Positions 28,331 through 37,817 of a stretch of DNA of 64,000 nt are shown piece after piece. The notes under the pieces were generated by a model. The model saw only the letters and a program-made list of their open reading frames with translations, searched no databases and was not told the DNA's origin. Made by a program: the position numbers and the translations under genes. Numbering within the stretch: the stretch's first letter is position 1; every line of letters begins with the position of its first letter. Origin of the DNA: UBA6168 sp964508135 (GTDB lineage Bacteria; Bacteroidota; Bacteroidia; Chitinophagales; Saprospiraceae); NCBI GenBank assembly GCA_964508135.1, contig CAZDSU010000003.1, forward strand, positions 107,994 through 171,993, in the 5' to 3' direction.

Positions 28331-28722
28331 AACATTTGGCAACATTGTTCCGTCGGCAGCTTTTGGGTGAATGTGGCTCGATGGTTTATTTAGCCCAAGG
28401 GTTCTTTGTTCTAGGTGTGGCTTGCAATGGAATTCAGATTCAAATTAATGGCATGCTCCGACTTTTTTGGAGCAATTTTTACCCGAAAAAATCAAAAGAT
28501 ATTTGCAGCGTCGCCCAAAAAAAATCCGTGCAAATTCAAATTTTCTAGCTTGCTTTGCCCTTATTTTCTGTCTTGCCTATTTACTAAACCAATGCAAAAT
28601 CGCAGTCCTGTTTAGTAGCTAATCAATTTTGTTATTTCGATCAATTCGTTCATTGGGTAAGCATGACCATTTGAAAACAGGCTTGCCAATTTCAGACAAA
28701 AACACTTGTAAAATCTCAACTT

Positions 28723-31700
28723 ATGAAAATGCTTGTTTACGCTTTACAAACACTTCACAGGCAGGCGGTCGCCCAGTTTTTACTGGCACCACTTGCCATT
28801 TTCCTGCTCTGTGCTACTGCCCAGGCGGCTCCGGTTGCTCCGGGCTTGTTCGGGCCTAATGCCCAAATCACCGTCACCGGAACGGTCACCAATGCCAAAG
28901 GAGAGACACTCATAGGCGCCTACGTGGTAGTGAAGGGGGAAGAGGCTGTCGGTACCGTCACAGAATTTGACGGCAGCTACTCCATCACCGTGGACGAAAA
29001 CGCCGTGCTTGTTTACAGCTACACCGGCTACGAAAAACAGGAAATAGCGGTGGGAGGCAGAAAGGTCATTGACGTTGTTATGCAGGAGTCCTCTATGATG
29101 CTGAACCAAGTGGTGGTGGTCGGTTACGGCACATTGACCAAAAAACAGGTCACGGGTGCCATCGCCCAGGTGAAAGGCGACGACCTTAAAAAACAGCCCC
29201 TCCTGACGCCCATTCAAGGTGTGCAGGGATTGGCCAGTGGCATTCAGGTCATCGGTTCGGGGCAGCCCGGCTCGCAGCCGAGGGTGCAGATTCGGGGCAT
29301 CAACACCGTTTTGACCAACGAAAACCCGCTCTACGTGGTGGACGGCGTCATCACGGACAACATCACCAACGTTAACGCCGCCGACGTCTTTTCCATTGAC
29401 GTGCTCAAGGACGGGGCAGCGGCGATATACGGAACTCGTGCGGCAAACGGCGTTATCCTCATTACCACCAAGCGGGGTAGGGAGGGGAAAATGTCGGTCA
29501 GCCTCGACTCCTACGTTGGTTTCCGCCAGCTTATCAATGTGGTGGACATGGCGGACTCCAAGTTCTACGGCGTGTACACGAACGAGGCCAGGGCTTACGA
29601 AAACTTGGCCCCACTTTTCGATGTGGACACGATAGGCTACAACACCGACTGGTTCAAGGAAATAAGCCAAAAAGGGCTGGTACAAAGCTACAACATGAAC
29701 GTCAGCGGCGGTACGCCCAACGTCACCTACCTGTTCAGTGCCGGGTATTTCGGCGACGAAGGTGTGCTTAAGGGTGCAGAATTTGAGCGGATTACGCTTA
29801 GGGCCAACAACGAGTACCGGCCCTTCAAATTCTTGAAACTGGGAAATATACTCAATGCCAACATCATCAACAGCACCAACAAACCCACTGGCGCTTTCAC
29901 CGATGCTTACCGGATGGGCGCTTCCGCACCCGTCATTTCCCCCTACAAAAACTACGGCTTTGTGAACGGTCTGAGCGTTGCAAACCCAGTGGCTACGCTG
30001 GAATTGGCCAACGATTTCGACAAAAGCACCCGTTACCAGGGCAATTTCTACGGCGAGGCAACCCCGCTGGAAGGGCTTGACTTCCGTTCATCGTGGGGCT
30101 TCGACAAAAGCGCAGGTAACAACACCGGGTACACCGGAGTTTACCAATACGGCATTTACAACAACCCGATATCCGAGCTGCGCCTCAACAATTACGAGCA
30201 GTTTTTCTGGGTTTGGGACAATACCCTGAAGTACACCCAGCAAATCGGCGACAACTACACAGTGGAACTGCTGGCTGGCCATTCGGCTGAGCGGGACAAG
30301 GGCACTAACTATTCCATCCGGGTAGCCGACGTGCCAGAAGACAGGAACCTGTGGTACGTAGGGCAAGGCGACCCTGCCAAAGTCACGGTGCCGAGCCACG
30401 GTGGCCGTTTGCTCCGGCGGGAAAGCTGGTTTGGCCGTGCCAATATCGGCATCATGGACAAGTACAACCTCAGCAGTACCGTCCGCCGGGACGGGTCGAG
30501 CGCCTTCCCTGACTCGCAGCAGTGGGGCACTTTCTACTCCGTCGGCGCATCCTGGATAGTTTCGGATGAAAGTTTTCTGCAAGACGTCAGCATCGTGGAC
30601 TACCTCAAGCTGAGGGCTGGTTATGCACTTTTGGGCAACGACAACATCTCCCGCCTCGTCAACAACGAGCTGGCGCAATTGCTCTCCGTTTCACAAACCG
30701 ACCCCTACGGTTTCCCCAACGGACTGGTGGGCGGTATCACCATCAACCAGTTGAAAGACGCCTCCGCTACTTGGGAGGAAACCAAGTCCATTGACGCTGG
30801 CGTGGAGTTTGGCTTGGCCAAGAATCTTTCGGGTGAAATATCCTACTACAACAAACTGACCAACGCCTACATCCGGGTACCAACCCCCGCCGTGGTTGAC
30901 CCCGACGGCATCCTCAGCCGGGCTGCCGACGTGCGCAACAAGGGGCTTGAGGTGAGCTTAAAATGGAACGAATTTAACTCGCCCGACTTTGGCTACCGCA
31001 TCGGCTTCAATGCCACTTTCAACAAGAACGAAGTGGAGGCCGTGAAGGGCGGCATTGACCTAAAAGATGGCGGCCTTGGCAATGGCGAAGTCACCACTTC
31101 TACTGTGGTTGGCCAGCCCATCGGCAGTTTCTGGGTCTATCAAACGGACGGACTTTACCAAGATTCTGCTTCGATAGCGGACTCGCCGCACTTCACGGGT
31201 ACACTCCCCGGCGACTTCCGGTACGTGGACACCAACGAAGATGGCGTACTCGACGAGCGTGACCGGGTTTTTGTGGGTTCATACCAACCCAAGGTATTCT
31301 ACGGCATCAGCGGTGGGGTGAACTGGAAGCGCCTCGATTTCACGATTGACTGCTACGGCAACGCTGGCAACAAGGTTTACAACGGCAAAAAAGGCGTTCG
31401 CTTCGGCAACGACAGCGTGGAGGCTTCCCGAGAAGACCGCTGGACGCCCGACAACCGTGACACCGACGAGCCACGTGCCTCCAACAGCATTCCCAAGCCT
31501 TCTACCTACTTTGTGGAGTCGGGCAATTTCTTCCGAATCAACAACGTGACCCTGGGCTACACGCTGCCCACCAGTGCCACCAGCCGTGCCAGCATTGGCA
31601 AGGCTAGGATTTTCGTTTCGGCGCAGAACCCAGTCATTCGCAAGAAGTTTACAGGATTCACGCCAGAACTTCCCGGCTCCAGTGCCCTGAACAGTGGCAT

Positions 31701-31764
31701 CGAGCTTGGCATTTATCCTTCCTTGGCAACGTACATGGTTGGGGTTAACATTGAATTCAATTAA
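28723..31764 (+). CDS. SusC/RagA-family TonB-dependent outer-membrane transporter (second PUL arm)
   Basis: A 1013-aa protein with signal sequence (to about ATAQA), CNA_B domain (ITVTGTVTNAKGETLIGAYV), TonB box and plug (LNQVVVVGYGTLTKKQVTG; GLASGIQVIGSGQPGSQP; PLYVVDGVITDN; DVLKDGAAAIYGTRAANGV) and a long beta-barrel ending IEFN. It is only a distant paralogue of the minus-strand SusC. It pairs with the SusD at 31854-33344 and is divergent from the regulator. Confidence 0.95.
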   Translation: MKMLVYALQTLHRQAVAQFLLAPLAIFLLCATAQAAPVAPGLFGPNAQITVTGTVTNAKGETLIGAYVVVKGEEAVGTVTEFDGSYSITVDENAVLVYSYTGYEKQEIAVGGRKVIDVVMQESSMMLNQVVVVGYGTLTKKQVTGAIAQVKGDDLKKQPLLTPIQGVQGLASGIQVIGSGQPGSQPRVQIRGINTVLTNENPLYVVDGVITDNITNVNAADVFSIDVLKDGAAAIYGTRAANGVILITTKRGREGKMSVSLDSYVGFRQLINVVDMADSKFYGVYTNEARAYENLAPLFDVDTIGYNTDWFKEISQKGLVQSYNMNVSGGTPNVTYLFSAGYFGDEGVLKGAEFERITLRANNEYRPFKFLKLGNILNANIINSTNKPTGAFTDAYRMGASAPVISPYKNYGFVNGLSVANPVATLELANDFDKSTRYQGNFYGEATPLEGLDFRSSWGFDKSAGNNTGYTGVYQYGIYNNPISELRLNNYEQFFWVWDNTLKYTQQIGDNYTVELLAGHSAERDKGTNYSIRVADVPEDRNLWYVGQGDPAKVTVPSHGGRLLRRESWFGRANIGIMDKYNLSSTVRRDGSSAFPDSQQWGTFYSVGASWIVSDESFLQDVSIVDYLKLRAGYALLGNDNISRLVNNELAQLLSVSQTDPYGFPNGLVGGITINQLKDASATWEETKSIDAGVEFGLAKNLSGEISYYNKLTNAYIRVPTPAVVDPDGILSRAADVRNKGLEVSLKWNEFNSPDFGYRIGFNATFNKNEVEAVKGGIDLKDGGLGNGEVTTSTVVGQPIGSFWVYQTDGLYQDSASIADSPHFTGTLPGDFRYVDTNEDGVLDERDRVFVGSYQPKVFYGISGGVNWKRLDFTIDCYGNAGNKVYNGKKGVRFGNDSVEASREDRWTPDNRDTDEPRASNSIPKPSTYFVESGNFFRINNVTLGYTLPTSATSRASIGKARIFVSAQNPVIRKKFTGFTPELPGSSALNSGIELGIYPSLATYMVGVNIEFN

Positions 31765-31767
31765 TTT

Positions 31768-31827
31768 GGTTGAGAGGGTTGAGAAGGTTTAGGGGGTTTA
31801 GACTCAACCCTCTCAACCCTCTCAACC
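31768..31827. repeat. Inverted repeat with T-run between susC and susD
   Basis: Arms 31768-31783 and 31812-31827 (16 bp, perfect) built from GGTTGAGA and CTCAACC units; an alternative right arm starts at 31803. A T8 run follows. It could partly terminate between susC and susD and so set their ratio. Confidence 0.75.
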
Positions 31828-31853
31828 TCTTTTTTTTACAAACTAATTTCATC

Positions 31854-33344
31854 ATGAAAAATATTCCTTTTTTCATATTCATCGCCCTCCTTGCGCTGAC
31901 CGCTGCAAGCACGGGTTGCAAAAAAGAATGGCTCAACCCAGCGCCAGAAAACACGCTGATACAAACCGACTCCACCTTTTTGGATGCGGACAATGCCGAG
32001 AAATTCGTCAACTCCTGCTATGGTTGGACTATCCAGTGGGGGCAGCACGTCTTCTCTTGGATAGGCATGAGCAGCATCACCTCCGACAACGCCGACAAAG
32101 GCAGCGACCCTGGCGATCTCGGTGCCGACAAAGACCAGATGGATGCGCTCTCGTACACGCCCACCAGCCTTTCCATCCTTGAGGTTTGGGAAGCTAACTA
32201 CACAGGCATCGGGCGCTGCAACCAAGCCATCGAGAACATCCCGAAGTTTGAAGGGCTAGACCCTGCGCTTGCCAGCCGCCTCGTTGGCGAAGCCAAATTC
32301 TTGCGGGCCTATTACTACTTCAACCTCGTCCGTTGCTACGGCAACGTGCCGAAAATCGCACGGGTTTACACGGGCGAAGAAGCGGGACAGATATACGAGG
32401 ACTATTCCGGTGCTCCGAAGGAGGAAATCTATGCTTTGATAGAAGAGGACTTGATTGATGCAGCTTCGAGACTGCCCGTGAAAAGTGCTTATGAAGCCAA
32501 AGACCTTGGCAGGGCGACCAAAGGCGCAGCCCAGGGGTTGCTGGCAAAAGTGTATATGTATGAAAAGAAATGGACTGAGTGCCTGTTGGCTTGCAACGAT
32601 GTCATCAGTTCCGGTGAGTACGATTTGGAACCGGATTATGCCACTATTTGGCGGCAATCCACCGAGAACGGCCCAGAGTCGCTCTTTGAAGTCGAGGGCC
32701 AAAACGGCAACGAAGGCTGGGGTATTGGCGGCTATTTCGTCACGCAGGGCGCAAGGGGACAAGTGACCGATGGCTACAACGGCTGGGGCTTCAACACCCC
32801 TTCCGATGACCTCGAAGCTGCCTACGAACCGGGCGATGTGCGCAAAGCTGGCACTATTTATTACGCCGGACAAACGCTTTGGGACGGCGCCGTTGTTGAC
32901 CTTGCCGTATCCAATCCACGTTACAATTACAAGGCTTATTCGAGCCAGACGCAGGAAGCCAACTACGACTCGTGGTCATCCGGCAAGAACATCCGCATAC
33001 TCCGTTTTGGCGAAATCTTGCTTATTCAAGCGGAAGCAGCCAATGAGCTGGGCAATACCGCCGATGCTGTTTCGGCGCTTAACCAAATCCGTAATCGGGC
33101 AGGGTTGGCCAATACGACAGCCTCAGACCAAGCTGGTCTGCGCACCGCCATCTGGAATGAGCGTCGAGTGGAGCTGGCCATGGAGCACGACCGCTTTTTT
33201 GACCTGGTGCGCCAGGGTAGGGCAGGGGAAGTGTTGCGTGCCCACGGTAAAAATTTTGTGGATGGGAAAAACGAAGTTTTCCCCATTCCGCAAAAGCATA
33301 TTGACCTCAGCGGTGACAGGTTGAAACAGAATGCAGGGTATTGA
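31854..33344 (+). CDS. SusD/RagB-family surface glycan-binding lipoprotein (second PUL arm)
   Basis: The start at 31854 opens a lipoprotein signal (ASTGC). The frame continues upstream into the repeat, which is not plausible as coding. The 496-aa product shows SusD features: DPALASRLVGEAKFLRAYYYFNLVRCYG, ILRFGEILLIQAEAANELG, RRVELAMEHDRFFDLVRQG, and a FPIPQKHIDLS...KQNAGY end. It forms the lid of the preceding SusC transporter. Confidence 0.93.
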   Translation: MKNIPFFIFIALLALTAASTGCKKEWLNPAPENTLIQTDSTFLDADNAEKFVNSCYGWTIQWGQHVFSWIGMSSITSDNADKGSDPGDLGADKDQMDALSYTPTSLSILEVWEANYTGIGRCNQAIENIPKFEGLDPALASRLVGEAKFLRAYYYFNLVRCYGNVPKIARVYTGEEAGQIYEDYSGAPKEEIYALIEEDLIDAASRLPVKSAYEAKDLGRATKGAAQGLLAKVYMYEKKWTECLLACNDVISSGEYDLEPDYATIWRQSTENGPESLFEVEGQNGNEGWGIGGYFVTQGARGQVTDGYNGWGFNTPSDDLEAAYEPGDVRKAGTIYYAGQTLWDGAVVDLAVSNPRYNYKAYSSQTQEANYDSWSSGKNIRILRFGEILLIQAEAANELGNTADAVSALNQIRNRAGLANTTASDQAGLRTAIWNERRVELAMEHDRFFDLVRQGRAGEVLRAHGKNFVDGKNEVFPIPQKHIDLSGDRLKQNAGY

Positions 33345-33367
33345 AAGAGGGTGAGAGCGTGAGAGAA

Positions 33368-33404
33368 GTGAGCGGGTGAGAGACTGGGTTTCTCATCCGC
33401 TCAT
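33368..33404. repeat. Inverted repeat between susD and the GH144-type gene (convergent)
   Basis: Arms 33368-33381 and 33391-33404 pair 12 of 14 (GTGAGCGGGTGAGA against TCTCATCCGCTCAT). GTGAGAG units repeat upstream from 33350. T-rich sequence follows. Likely terminator for one or both convergent genes. Confidence 0.65.
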
Positions 33405-35258
33405 TTATTTTTTGACAAATGGTTTTGTGTTAGTTTCGGTGCCCAATTTTAGCACCAAAAAATAAGGGCCTACGGGCAAATCAGCCAGCGAAACCTGCTC
33501 GCTGACCAAACCAACCGATAGCTTTTTCCCTTCAAAAACATTTCGGAGCAAAACCCCTTGCGCATTGAGCAATTCAAGGGAAACGGCCTGTGGTTTGTCC
33601 AAAACAAACTCCACGTTTAGCGCATCGTTGGTGGGGTTAGGGTAGGCCAACCAGTCTAGTTGACCCTCCGTGGCCTCGGTCGTCGGCGTCAAATCTTCCA
33701 CGAAGCCGATGGCATCCAGCGCCGGTTGGATTTCAGGATTGGACATGAACAAATCCCAGAGCAGCCTGCTCCGGTAGTTCTCAATCATGCAGATGATAGG
33801 CCCTTGGTCAATGGCCAGGGTGCTCGTGGCGAACCAGTCTTGGTCAAGGTTGAAGGCATCGAAAAAGCCCATTTGCCCCCAAAGTTTTGCACCATGCTCC
33901 CGGTAAAAATGCTTGAGCGCCGCCATGCTCTCCACGGGCGTGTAGGGCATGGACGAGAGTGCAGCCGTGGGCGTGATGGTGCCGTTGTCGTTGCTGCCGA
34001 TAGGCTCGTGGGCGAGGTAGCCCACAAGCGGGTCGTCGCTGGCGGTTAGGCCCCAACAGTCGGCGGAGTAGCCCTCGTGGCCTTCTGGGTTGGCGATGCA
34101 GTAGGCCCGGTTGACCAGCGAGTGGTGCTTGTTGTGGATGTAGTAGTTGGTGTAGGCGTCCTTGATGCCCCGTGGGTCGAAGCCAAGGTAGGAGTAGTGG
34201 GCAAAGAACAGCGGCCCGCCCCGTACTGGCCCAACGTCGAGTTTGTAGCCGTAGTAGGTCTGGCCGTTAATGTAGCCGGGGCCTGCCCAGCCCGTCTGCC
34301 AGAGGCTGGCCGGGACGGGGTGCGTCGGAGAGGCGATGGCGAGCAGATAGACTATCAATGCCTCGTTGTAGCCCCGAATCTGGAAGTTCATCTGCCAGCC
34401 GAAGTTCGGCGACCAGTGCCAGTACAGCACGTTGGAGTTGTTTTTTCGATAAAAATCCCATTCCACCGCTTCCCACAAACCCGTGATGGCGTCACGTAGT
34501 GCCTGTTCGTTGGTGTCGTTCTGGTCAAAATACTGGCGGGCAGCGAGCAGTCCCTCCATCAGGAAGGCCGTCTCGACGAGGTCGCCGCCGTTGTCGTACT
34601 GGCTGAACGGGACAACAGTGCCCGTAGCACCATTTAGCCAGTGCGGGAAGGCACCATGAAATCGGTCGGCATTTTCCAAAAAACTGGTCATCGTCAGCAA
34701 CCTGTCCAGTCCCTCCTGCCGGGTGATGAAGCCCCGCTCGATGCCGACCAGCAGCGCCATGATGCCGAAACCCGTGCCGCCCGAAGTCACCACGTCGCCG
34801 CTGGTGTTGCGTTCCCGGGCCATGCCGCTCACCGGGTGGCCAAAGTCCCAGAAATAGCGGAAAGTGTATCGCTGCACCATGTCCATCAAAGCTTCGTCGC
34901 TGAGTTCGGATACCGTGGTTGATATCGTATCCGACAGTGCTGCCACGGTGCCTCCTGGGGCGATTTCCTCCACGAAATAACTGAACGTGTCGGGGGTGTC
35001 GCCAGCAAAGCCCATGAAATCCAGGTAGGTAGTTGTGGGGAAGACGATTTTAAGCAGGTTGAAGTTCTGCCCATCGGTCGAGCGCCAGATTTTGTAGGAA
35101 ATGGGTGCGGGGCCACTGGGGGCACCCCATTGAAGCTCCACATGGCTGTCGTAACCGGTGGCGGTGAGCGGCAAATTAATCTGTGCTGCTGCGCTGCCAG
35201 CAAGGGCAAGGATGAAAAGCAAAGCAATAAAATGGGTGAATGATTTGCGGTACTTCAT
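33405..35258 (-). CDS. GH144-type glucoamylase-like enzyme with FN3-like and T9SS type A domains
   Basis: The ATG at 35258 gives the signal peptide MKYRKSFTHFIALLFILALA. The 617-aa product has an FN3-like domain (about 25-105), an alpha/alpha-barrel of the glycoamylase-like/GH144 type (ALMDMVQRYTFRYFWDFGHP, GGTGFGIMALLVGIERGF, YWHWSPNFGWQMNFQIRGYNEA, FFAHYSYLGFDPRG), and a C-terminal T9SS type A sorting domain (WLAYPNPTNDALNVEF...). GH144 members characterised so far are endo-beta-1,2-glucanases; that activity is inferred. T9SS export places it outside the cell, ahead of the SusCD transporters. A TAACTTCG near-consensus -7 box lies at 35316-35323. Confidence 0.85.
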   Translation of the reverse strand: MKYRKSFTHFIALLFILALAGSAAAQINLPLTATGYDSHVELQWGAPSGPAPISYKIWRSTDGQNFNLLKIVFPTTTYLDFMGFAGDTPDTFSYFVEEIAPGGTVAALSDTISTTVSELSDEALMDMVQRYTFRYFWDFGHPVSGMARERNTSGDVVTSGGTGFGIMALLVGIERGFITRQEGLDRLLTMTSFLENADRFHGAFPHWLNGATGTVVPFSQYDNGGDLVETAFLMEGLLAARQYFDQNDTNEQALRDAITGLWEAVEWDFYRKNNSNVLYWHWSPNFGWQMNFQIRGYNEALIVYLLAIASPTHPVPASLWQTGWAGPGYINGQTYYGYKLDVGPVRGGPLFFAHYSYLGFDPRGIKDAYTNYYIHNKHHSLVNRAYCIANPEGHEGYSADCWGLTASDDPLVGYLAHEPIGSNDNGTITPTAALSSMPYTPVESMAALKHFYREHGAKLWGQMGFFDAFNLDQDWFATSTLAIDQGPIICMIENYRSRLLWDLFMSNPEIQPALDAIGFVEDLTPTTEATEGQLDWLAYPNPTNDALNVEFVLDKPQAVSLELLNAQGVLLRNVFEGKKLSVGLVSEQVSLADLPVGPYFLVLKLGTETNTKPFVKK

Positions 35259-35384
35259 TGAATGTATTTTCAAGTGCGATGGAATATGGGTCATTTTGTT
35301 GGCGGATAGTTCGAGCGAAGTTAGGAATTCAATGCTGACAGTTCGGGTAACCTTCCCGACAGTTCCTATTCAAAATAAGGTAAT

Positions 35385-35611
35385 GGGTCAGAAGGTTGAA
35401 AGTGTCGGCGTGACTTTGAGTCTAATGTCGTCAATTTAGCGTTGTACGCGAGGAGGATTGGAACACGGATGACACAGATTGAGCGGATTCTGACGGATTA
35501 AATCAGTGTACATCCGCCCAATCCGCCTAATCCGTGTTCCAATCCTCCTCGCGATCAATTCTTAAATTGACGACATTAGACTCAAAGTCACGCCGACACT
35601 CCACCTTATCT
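35385..35611. repeat. Long compound inverted repeat (38-bp outer arms, 24-bp inner arms)
   Basis: Outer arms 35401-35438 and 35563-35600 are a perfect 38-bp inverted repeat; pairing continues imperfectly to 35385 and about 35617. Inside, 35447-35470 and 35530-35553 form a perfect 24-bp inverted repeat, and the centre has alternating CGGATT/AATCCG units. A related sequence occurs at 63907-63945. The gap 35295-35758 contains no gene. Confidence 0.85.
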
Positions 35612-35708
35612 GACCCACCACCCAAAATAAAAACCGGTGGTGAGTACTCTCAGTTTCGAACAATTGCTGCTTGAGCGCAAATTCAAATTTAATTTATCCC
35701 AAACAAAA

Positions 35709-35738
35709 AAGCCCGACTGGAGCAATCCAGTCGGGCTT
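35709..35738 (-). terminator. Rho-independent terminator of the nqr operon
   Basis: Arms 35709-35721 and 35726-35738 (AAGCCCGACTGGA), loop GCAA. Read on the minus strand, downstream of the nqrF stop at 35759, the stem is followed by TTTTTTGTTT. A textbook intrinsic terminator. Confidence 0.85.
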
Positions 35739-35758
35739 CTGTTTTTCCCAAATAACCA

Positions 35759-37048
35759 TCAACTCCCAAAGTCGTCAAAGGCAATATTCTCCTCCGGGAC
35801 ACCAAGGTCTGTGAGCATTTTCTGCACGGCAGACAACATGAGCGGCGGGCCGCAGAGGTAGTATTCTATTTCTTCTGGTTCTGGGTGGTTTTTGAGGTAG
35901 TTCTCGAATACCACGTTGTGGATGAAGCCGACCGGGCCAGTCCAATTGTCCTCCGGCAGCGGCTCGCTGAGGGCGATATGGTAGCTGAAGTTGTCGTATT
36001 CTTTTTCGATGTCTGTGAAATCTTCGGTGTAAAACAGCTCCCGGCTGGAGCGGCCACCGTACCAGTAGCTCACCTTGCGGTCACGGGTTTTCTCCGTGTG
36101 GAACAGGTGGAAGATGTGCGAACGCAACGGCGCCATGCCTGCACCACCACCGATGTACACCATTTCCTTTTTGGTAGGCTTGATGAAAAACTCGCCGTAG
36201 GGGCCGGAGATGGTCACCTTGTCGCCAGGGTTGCGGGTGAACACGAAGCTGGAACAAATACCTGGGTTCACGTTCATCCAACCCTTGGCAGCACGGTCCC
36301 AAGGTGGCGTGGCGATTCGGATATTGAGCATGATGCGGTTTCCCTCGGCCGGGTGGTTGGCCATGGAGTAGGCACGGAAGATAGGCTCCGGGTTCTTCAT
36401 TCTCAGGCCCCACATATTGAACTTGTCCCATTCTGGGCGGTATTCGTCCGACTTCTTGCCCATCCGGGGATGGGCCGTGATGTCAATCCCTTTGAATTCG
36501 CACTCGATGGCTGGCACATCAATTTGGATATATCCACCAGACTCGAAGTGGAGGGTTTCGCCGGGAGGCAGTTTCACCACAAACTCCTTGATGAAGGTGG
36601 CCACGTTGTAGTTGGACTCTACCTCGCACTCCCATTTCTTGATGCCAAACACTTCTTCCGGCACCCGGATTTCCATGTCGCCACGCACCTTTACTTGGCA
36701 GGCAAGGCGCATGTGCTCAGCGGCCTGTTTGCGGCTCAGGTGGTTCATTTCCGTTGGCAACACATCGCCGCCGCCAGCGTCTACGTGGCATTTGCACATG
36801 GCGCAAGTACCGCCGCCGCCACAAGCGGAAGGGAGGAACATGTTCTGGTTGGAAAGTGCGGTGAGGAGCGAACCGCCCGGCTTGACGATGAGGGGCTTGT
36901 CAGTATCACCATTTACGATGATTTTGACATCGCCTTGGGGCACCAGCTTTGATTGGGCGAATATCAACCCAAATGCAAGCAATAGGATAATTACGGTGAA
37001 CACCACCGCCCCATATAGGACAAACATTACGTCGAACAGTAGTATCAT
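35759..37048 (-). CDS. nqrF: Na+-translocating NADH:quinone reductase subunit F
   Basis: A 429-aa protein with an N-terminal membrane helix (about 9-30), a 2Fe-2S ferredoxin domain with Cys76, Cys82, Cys85 and Cys117, an FAD domain (FRAYSMANHP) and an NADH-binding domain (MVYIGGGAGMAPLRSHIF, YYLCGPPLMLSAVQ). It takes electrons from NADH and passes them into the Na+ pump. Length and domain order match characterised NqrF. Last gene of nqrABCDEF. Confidence 0.97.
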   Translation of the reverse strand: MILLFDVMFVLYGAVVFTVIILLLAFGLIFAQSKLVPQGDVKIIVNGDTDKPLIVKPGGSLLTALSNQNMFLPSACGGGGTCAMCKCHVDAGGGDVLPTEMNHLSRKQAAEHMRLACQVKVRGDMEIRVPEEVFGIKKWECEVESNYNVATFIKEFVVKLPPGETLHFESGGYIQIDVPAIECEFKGIDITAHPRMGKKSDEYRPEWDKFNMWGLRMKNPEPIFRAYSMANHPAEGNRIMLNIRIATPPWDRAAKGWMNVNPGICSSFVFTRNPGDKVTISGPYGEFFIKPTKKEMVYIGGGAGMAPLRSHIFHLFHTEKTRDRKVSYWYGGRSSRELFYTEDFTDIEKEYDNFSYHIALSEPLPEDNWTGPVGFIHNVVFENYLKNHPEPEEIEYYLCGPPLMLSAVQKMLTDLGVPEENIAFDDFGS

Positions 37049-37065
37049 TTTTCTAATGGTGAAAT

Positions 37066-37133
37066 GTGAACTATGAATTGTGAACTTTGAATATAGCTGC
37101 TGCTTCGTTCACAGTTCTCAATTCATAGTTCAC
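37066..37133. repeat. Inverted repeat in the nqrE-nqrF gap
   Basis: Arms 37066-37086 and 37113-37133 pair 20 of 21, built from GTGAACTATGAATT-like units, loop 26 nt. It lies between two genes of one operon. Confidence 0.8.
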
Positions 37134-37135
37134 AG

Positions 37136-37744
37136 TTAATTCAAATAGTTCGCTGGGTTAATCCCCATCAAGCTCATGAAGGCAATGCCCATCAGGCCAG
37201 TCAGGATGAAAGCGATACCGAGGCCACGCAATGCGGGCGGCACATTTGAATACCTGATTTTCTCCCGGATGGCTGCCATAGCAATGATGGCAATGGCCCA
37301 ACCAATACCGGATCCGATGCCATAAACCGTTGCTTCCGCAAAATTGTACTCCCGGGCCACCATGAACAAAGCTGCACCAAGGATGGCGCAGTTCACCGTG
37401 ATGAGCGGCAAGAAGATGCCCAACGCATTGTAAAGGGCGGGGGAATATTTCTCCACGGCCATTTCCACCAATTGCACCGAAGCCGCAATGGTAGCGATGA
37501 AAAGAATGAAGCGCAGAAAGGTCAAGTCTGTGCCGAATATCCCATTTGCACCGAGAATCGGCTCGCTGATGAGCCAGTTGAGCGGCACGGTGAGGGCAAG
37601 CACGAAGATGACCGCACCACCAAGGCCCACGGCTGTTTTCACGGACTTGGAAACTGCCAAGAACGAGCACATCCCAATAAAATAGGACAGCACCATGTTC
37701 TCGATGAAGGCAGATTTGAAGAAGATATTTATTAAGTCGCCCAT
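37136..37744 (-). CDS. nqrE: Na+-translocating NADH:quinone reductase subunit E
   Basis: The ATG at 37744 (MGDLINIFFKSAFIENMVLS) gives 202 aa, close to known NqrE. The longer frame upstream reads through the intergenic repeat and is rejected. Six membrane helices are visible, with FIGMCSFLAVSKSVKTA and the TVNCAILGA motif carrying the conserved cysteine. Integral subunit of the Na+ pump, paralogous to NqrD. Confidence 0.97.
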   Translation of the reverse strand: MGDLINIFFKSAFIENMVLSYFIGMCSFLAVSKSVKTAVGLGGAVIFVLALTVPLNWLISEPILGANGIFGTDLTFLRFILFIATIAASVQLVEMAVEKYSPALYNALGIFLPLITVNCAILGAALFMVAREYNFAEATVYGIGSGIGWAIAIIAMAAIREKIRYSNVPPALRGLGIAFILTGLMGIAFMSLMGINPANYLN

Positions 37745-37760
37745 CTTTTTAGGAATGATG

Positions 37761-37815
37761 AATGGTGAATGATGAATGGTGAATGGTGCGTGCCGAGCAT
37801 TTATCATTCACCATT
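37761..37815. repeat. Inverted repeat in the nqrD-nqrE gap
   Basis: Arms 37761-37773 and 37803-37815 (13 bp, perfect), within tandem AATGGTG/AATGATG units, loop 29 nt. Confidence 0.75.
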
Positions 37816-37817
37816 AA

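Noticed and set aside
31770..31853. N-terminal extension of the second SusD
   Set aside because: Encoded by the intergenic inverted repeat; the lipoprotein signal starts at 31854.
35885..36952. 355-codon open frame on the plus strand
   Set aside because: Antisense to nqrF, which has all cofactor motifs.
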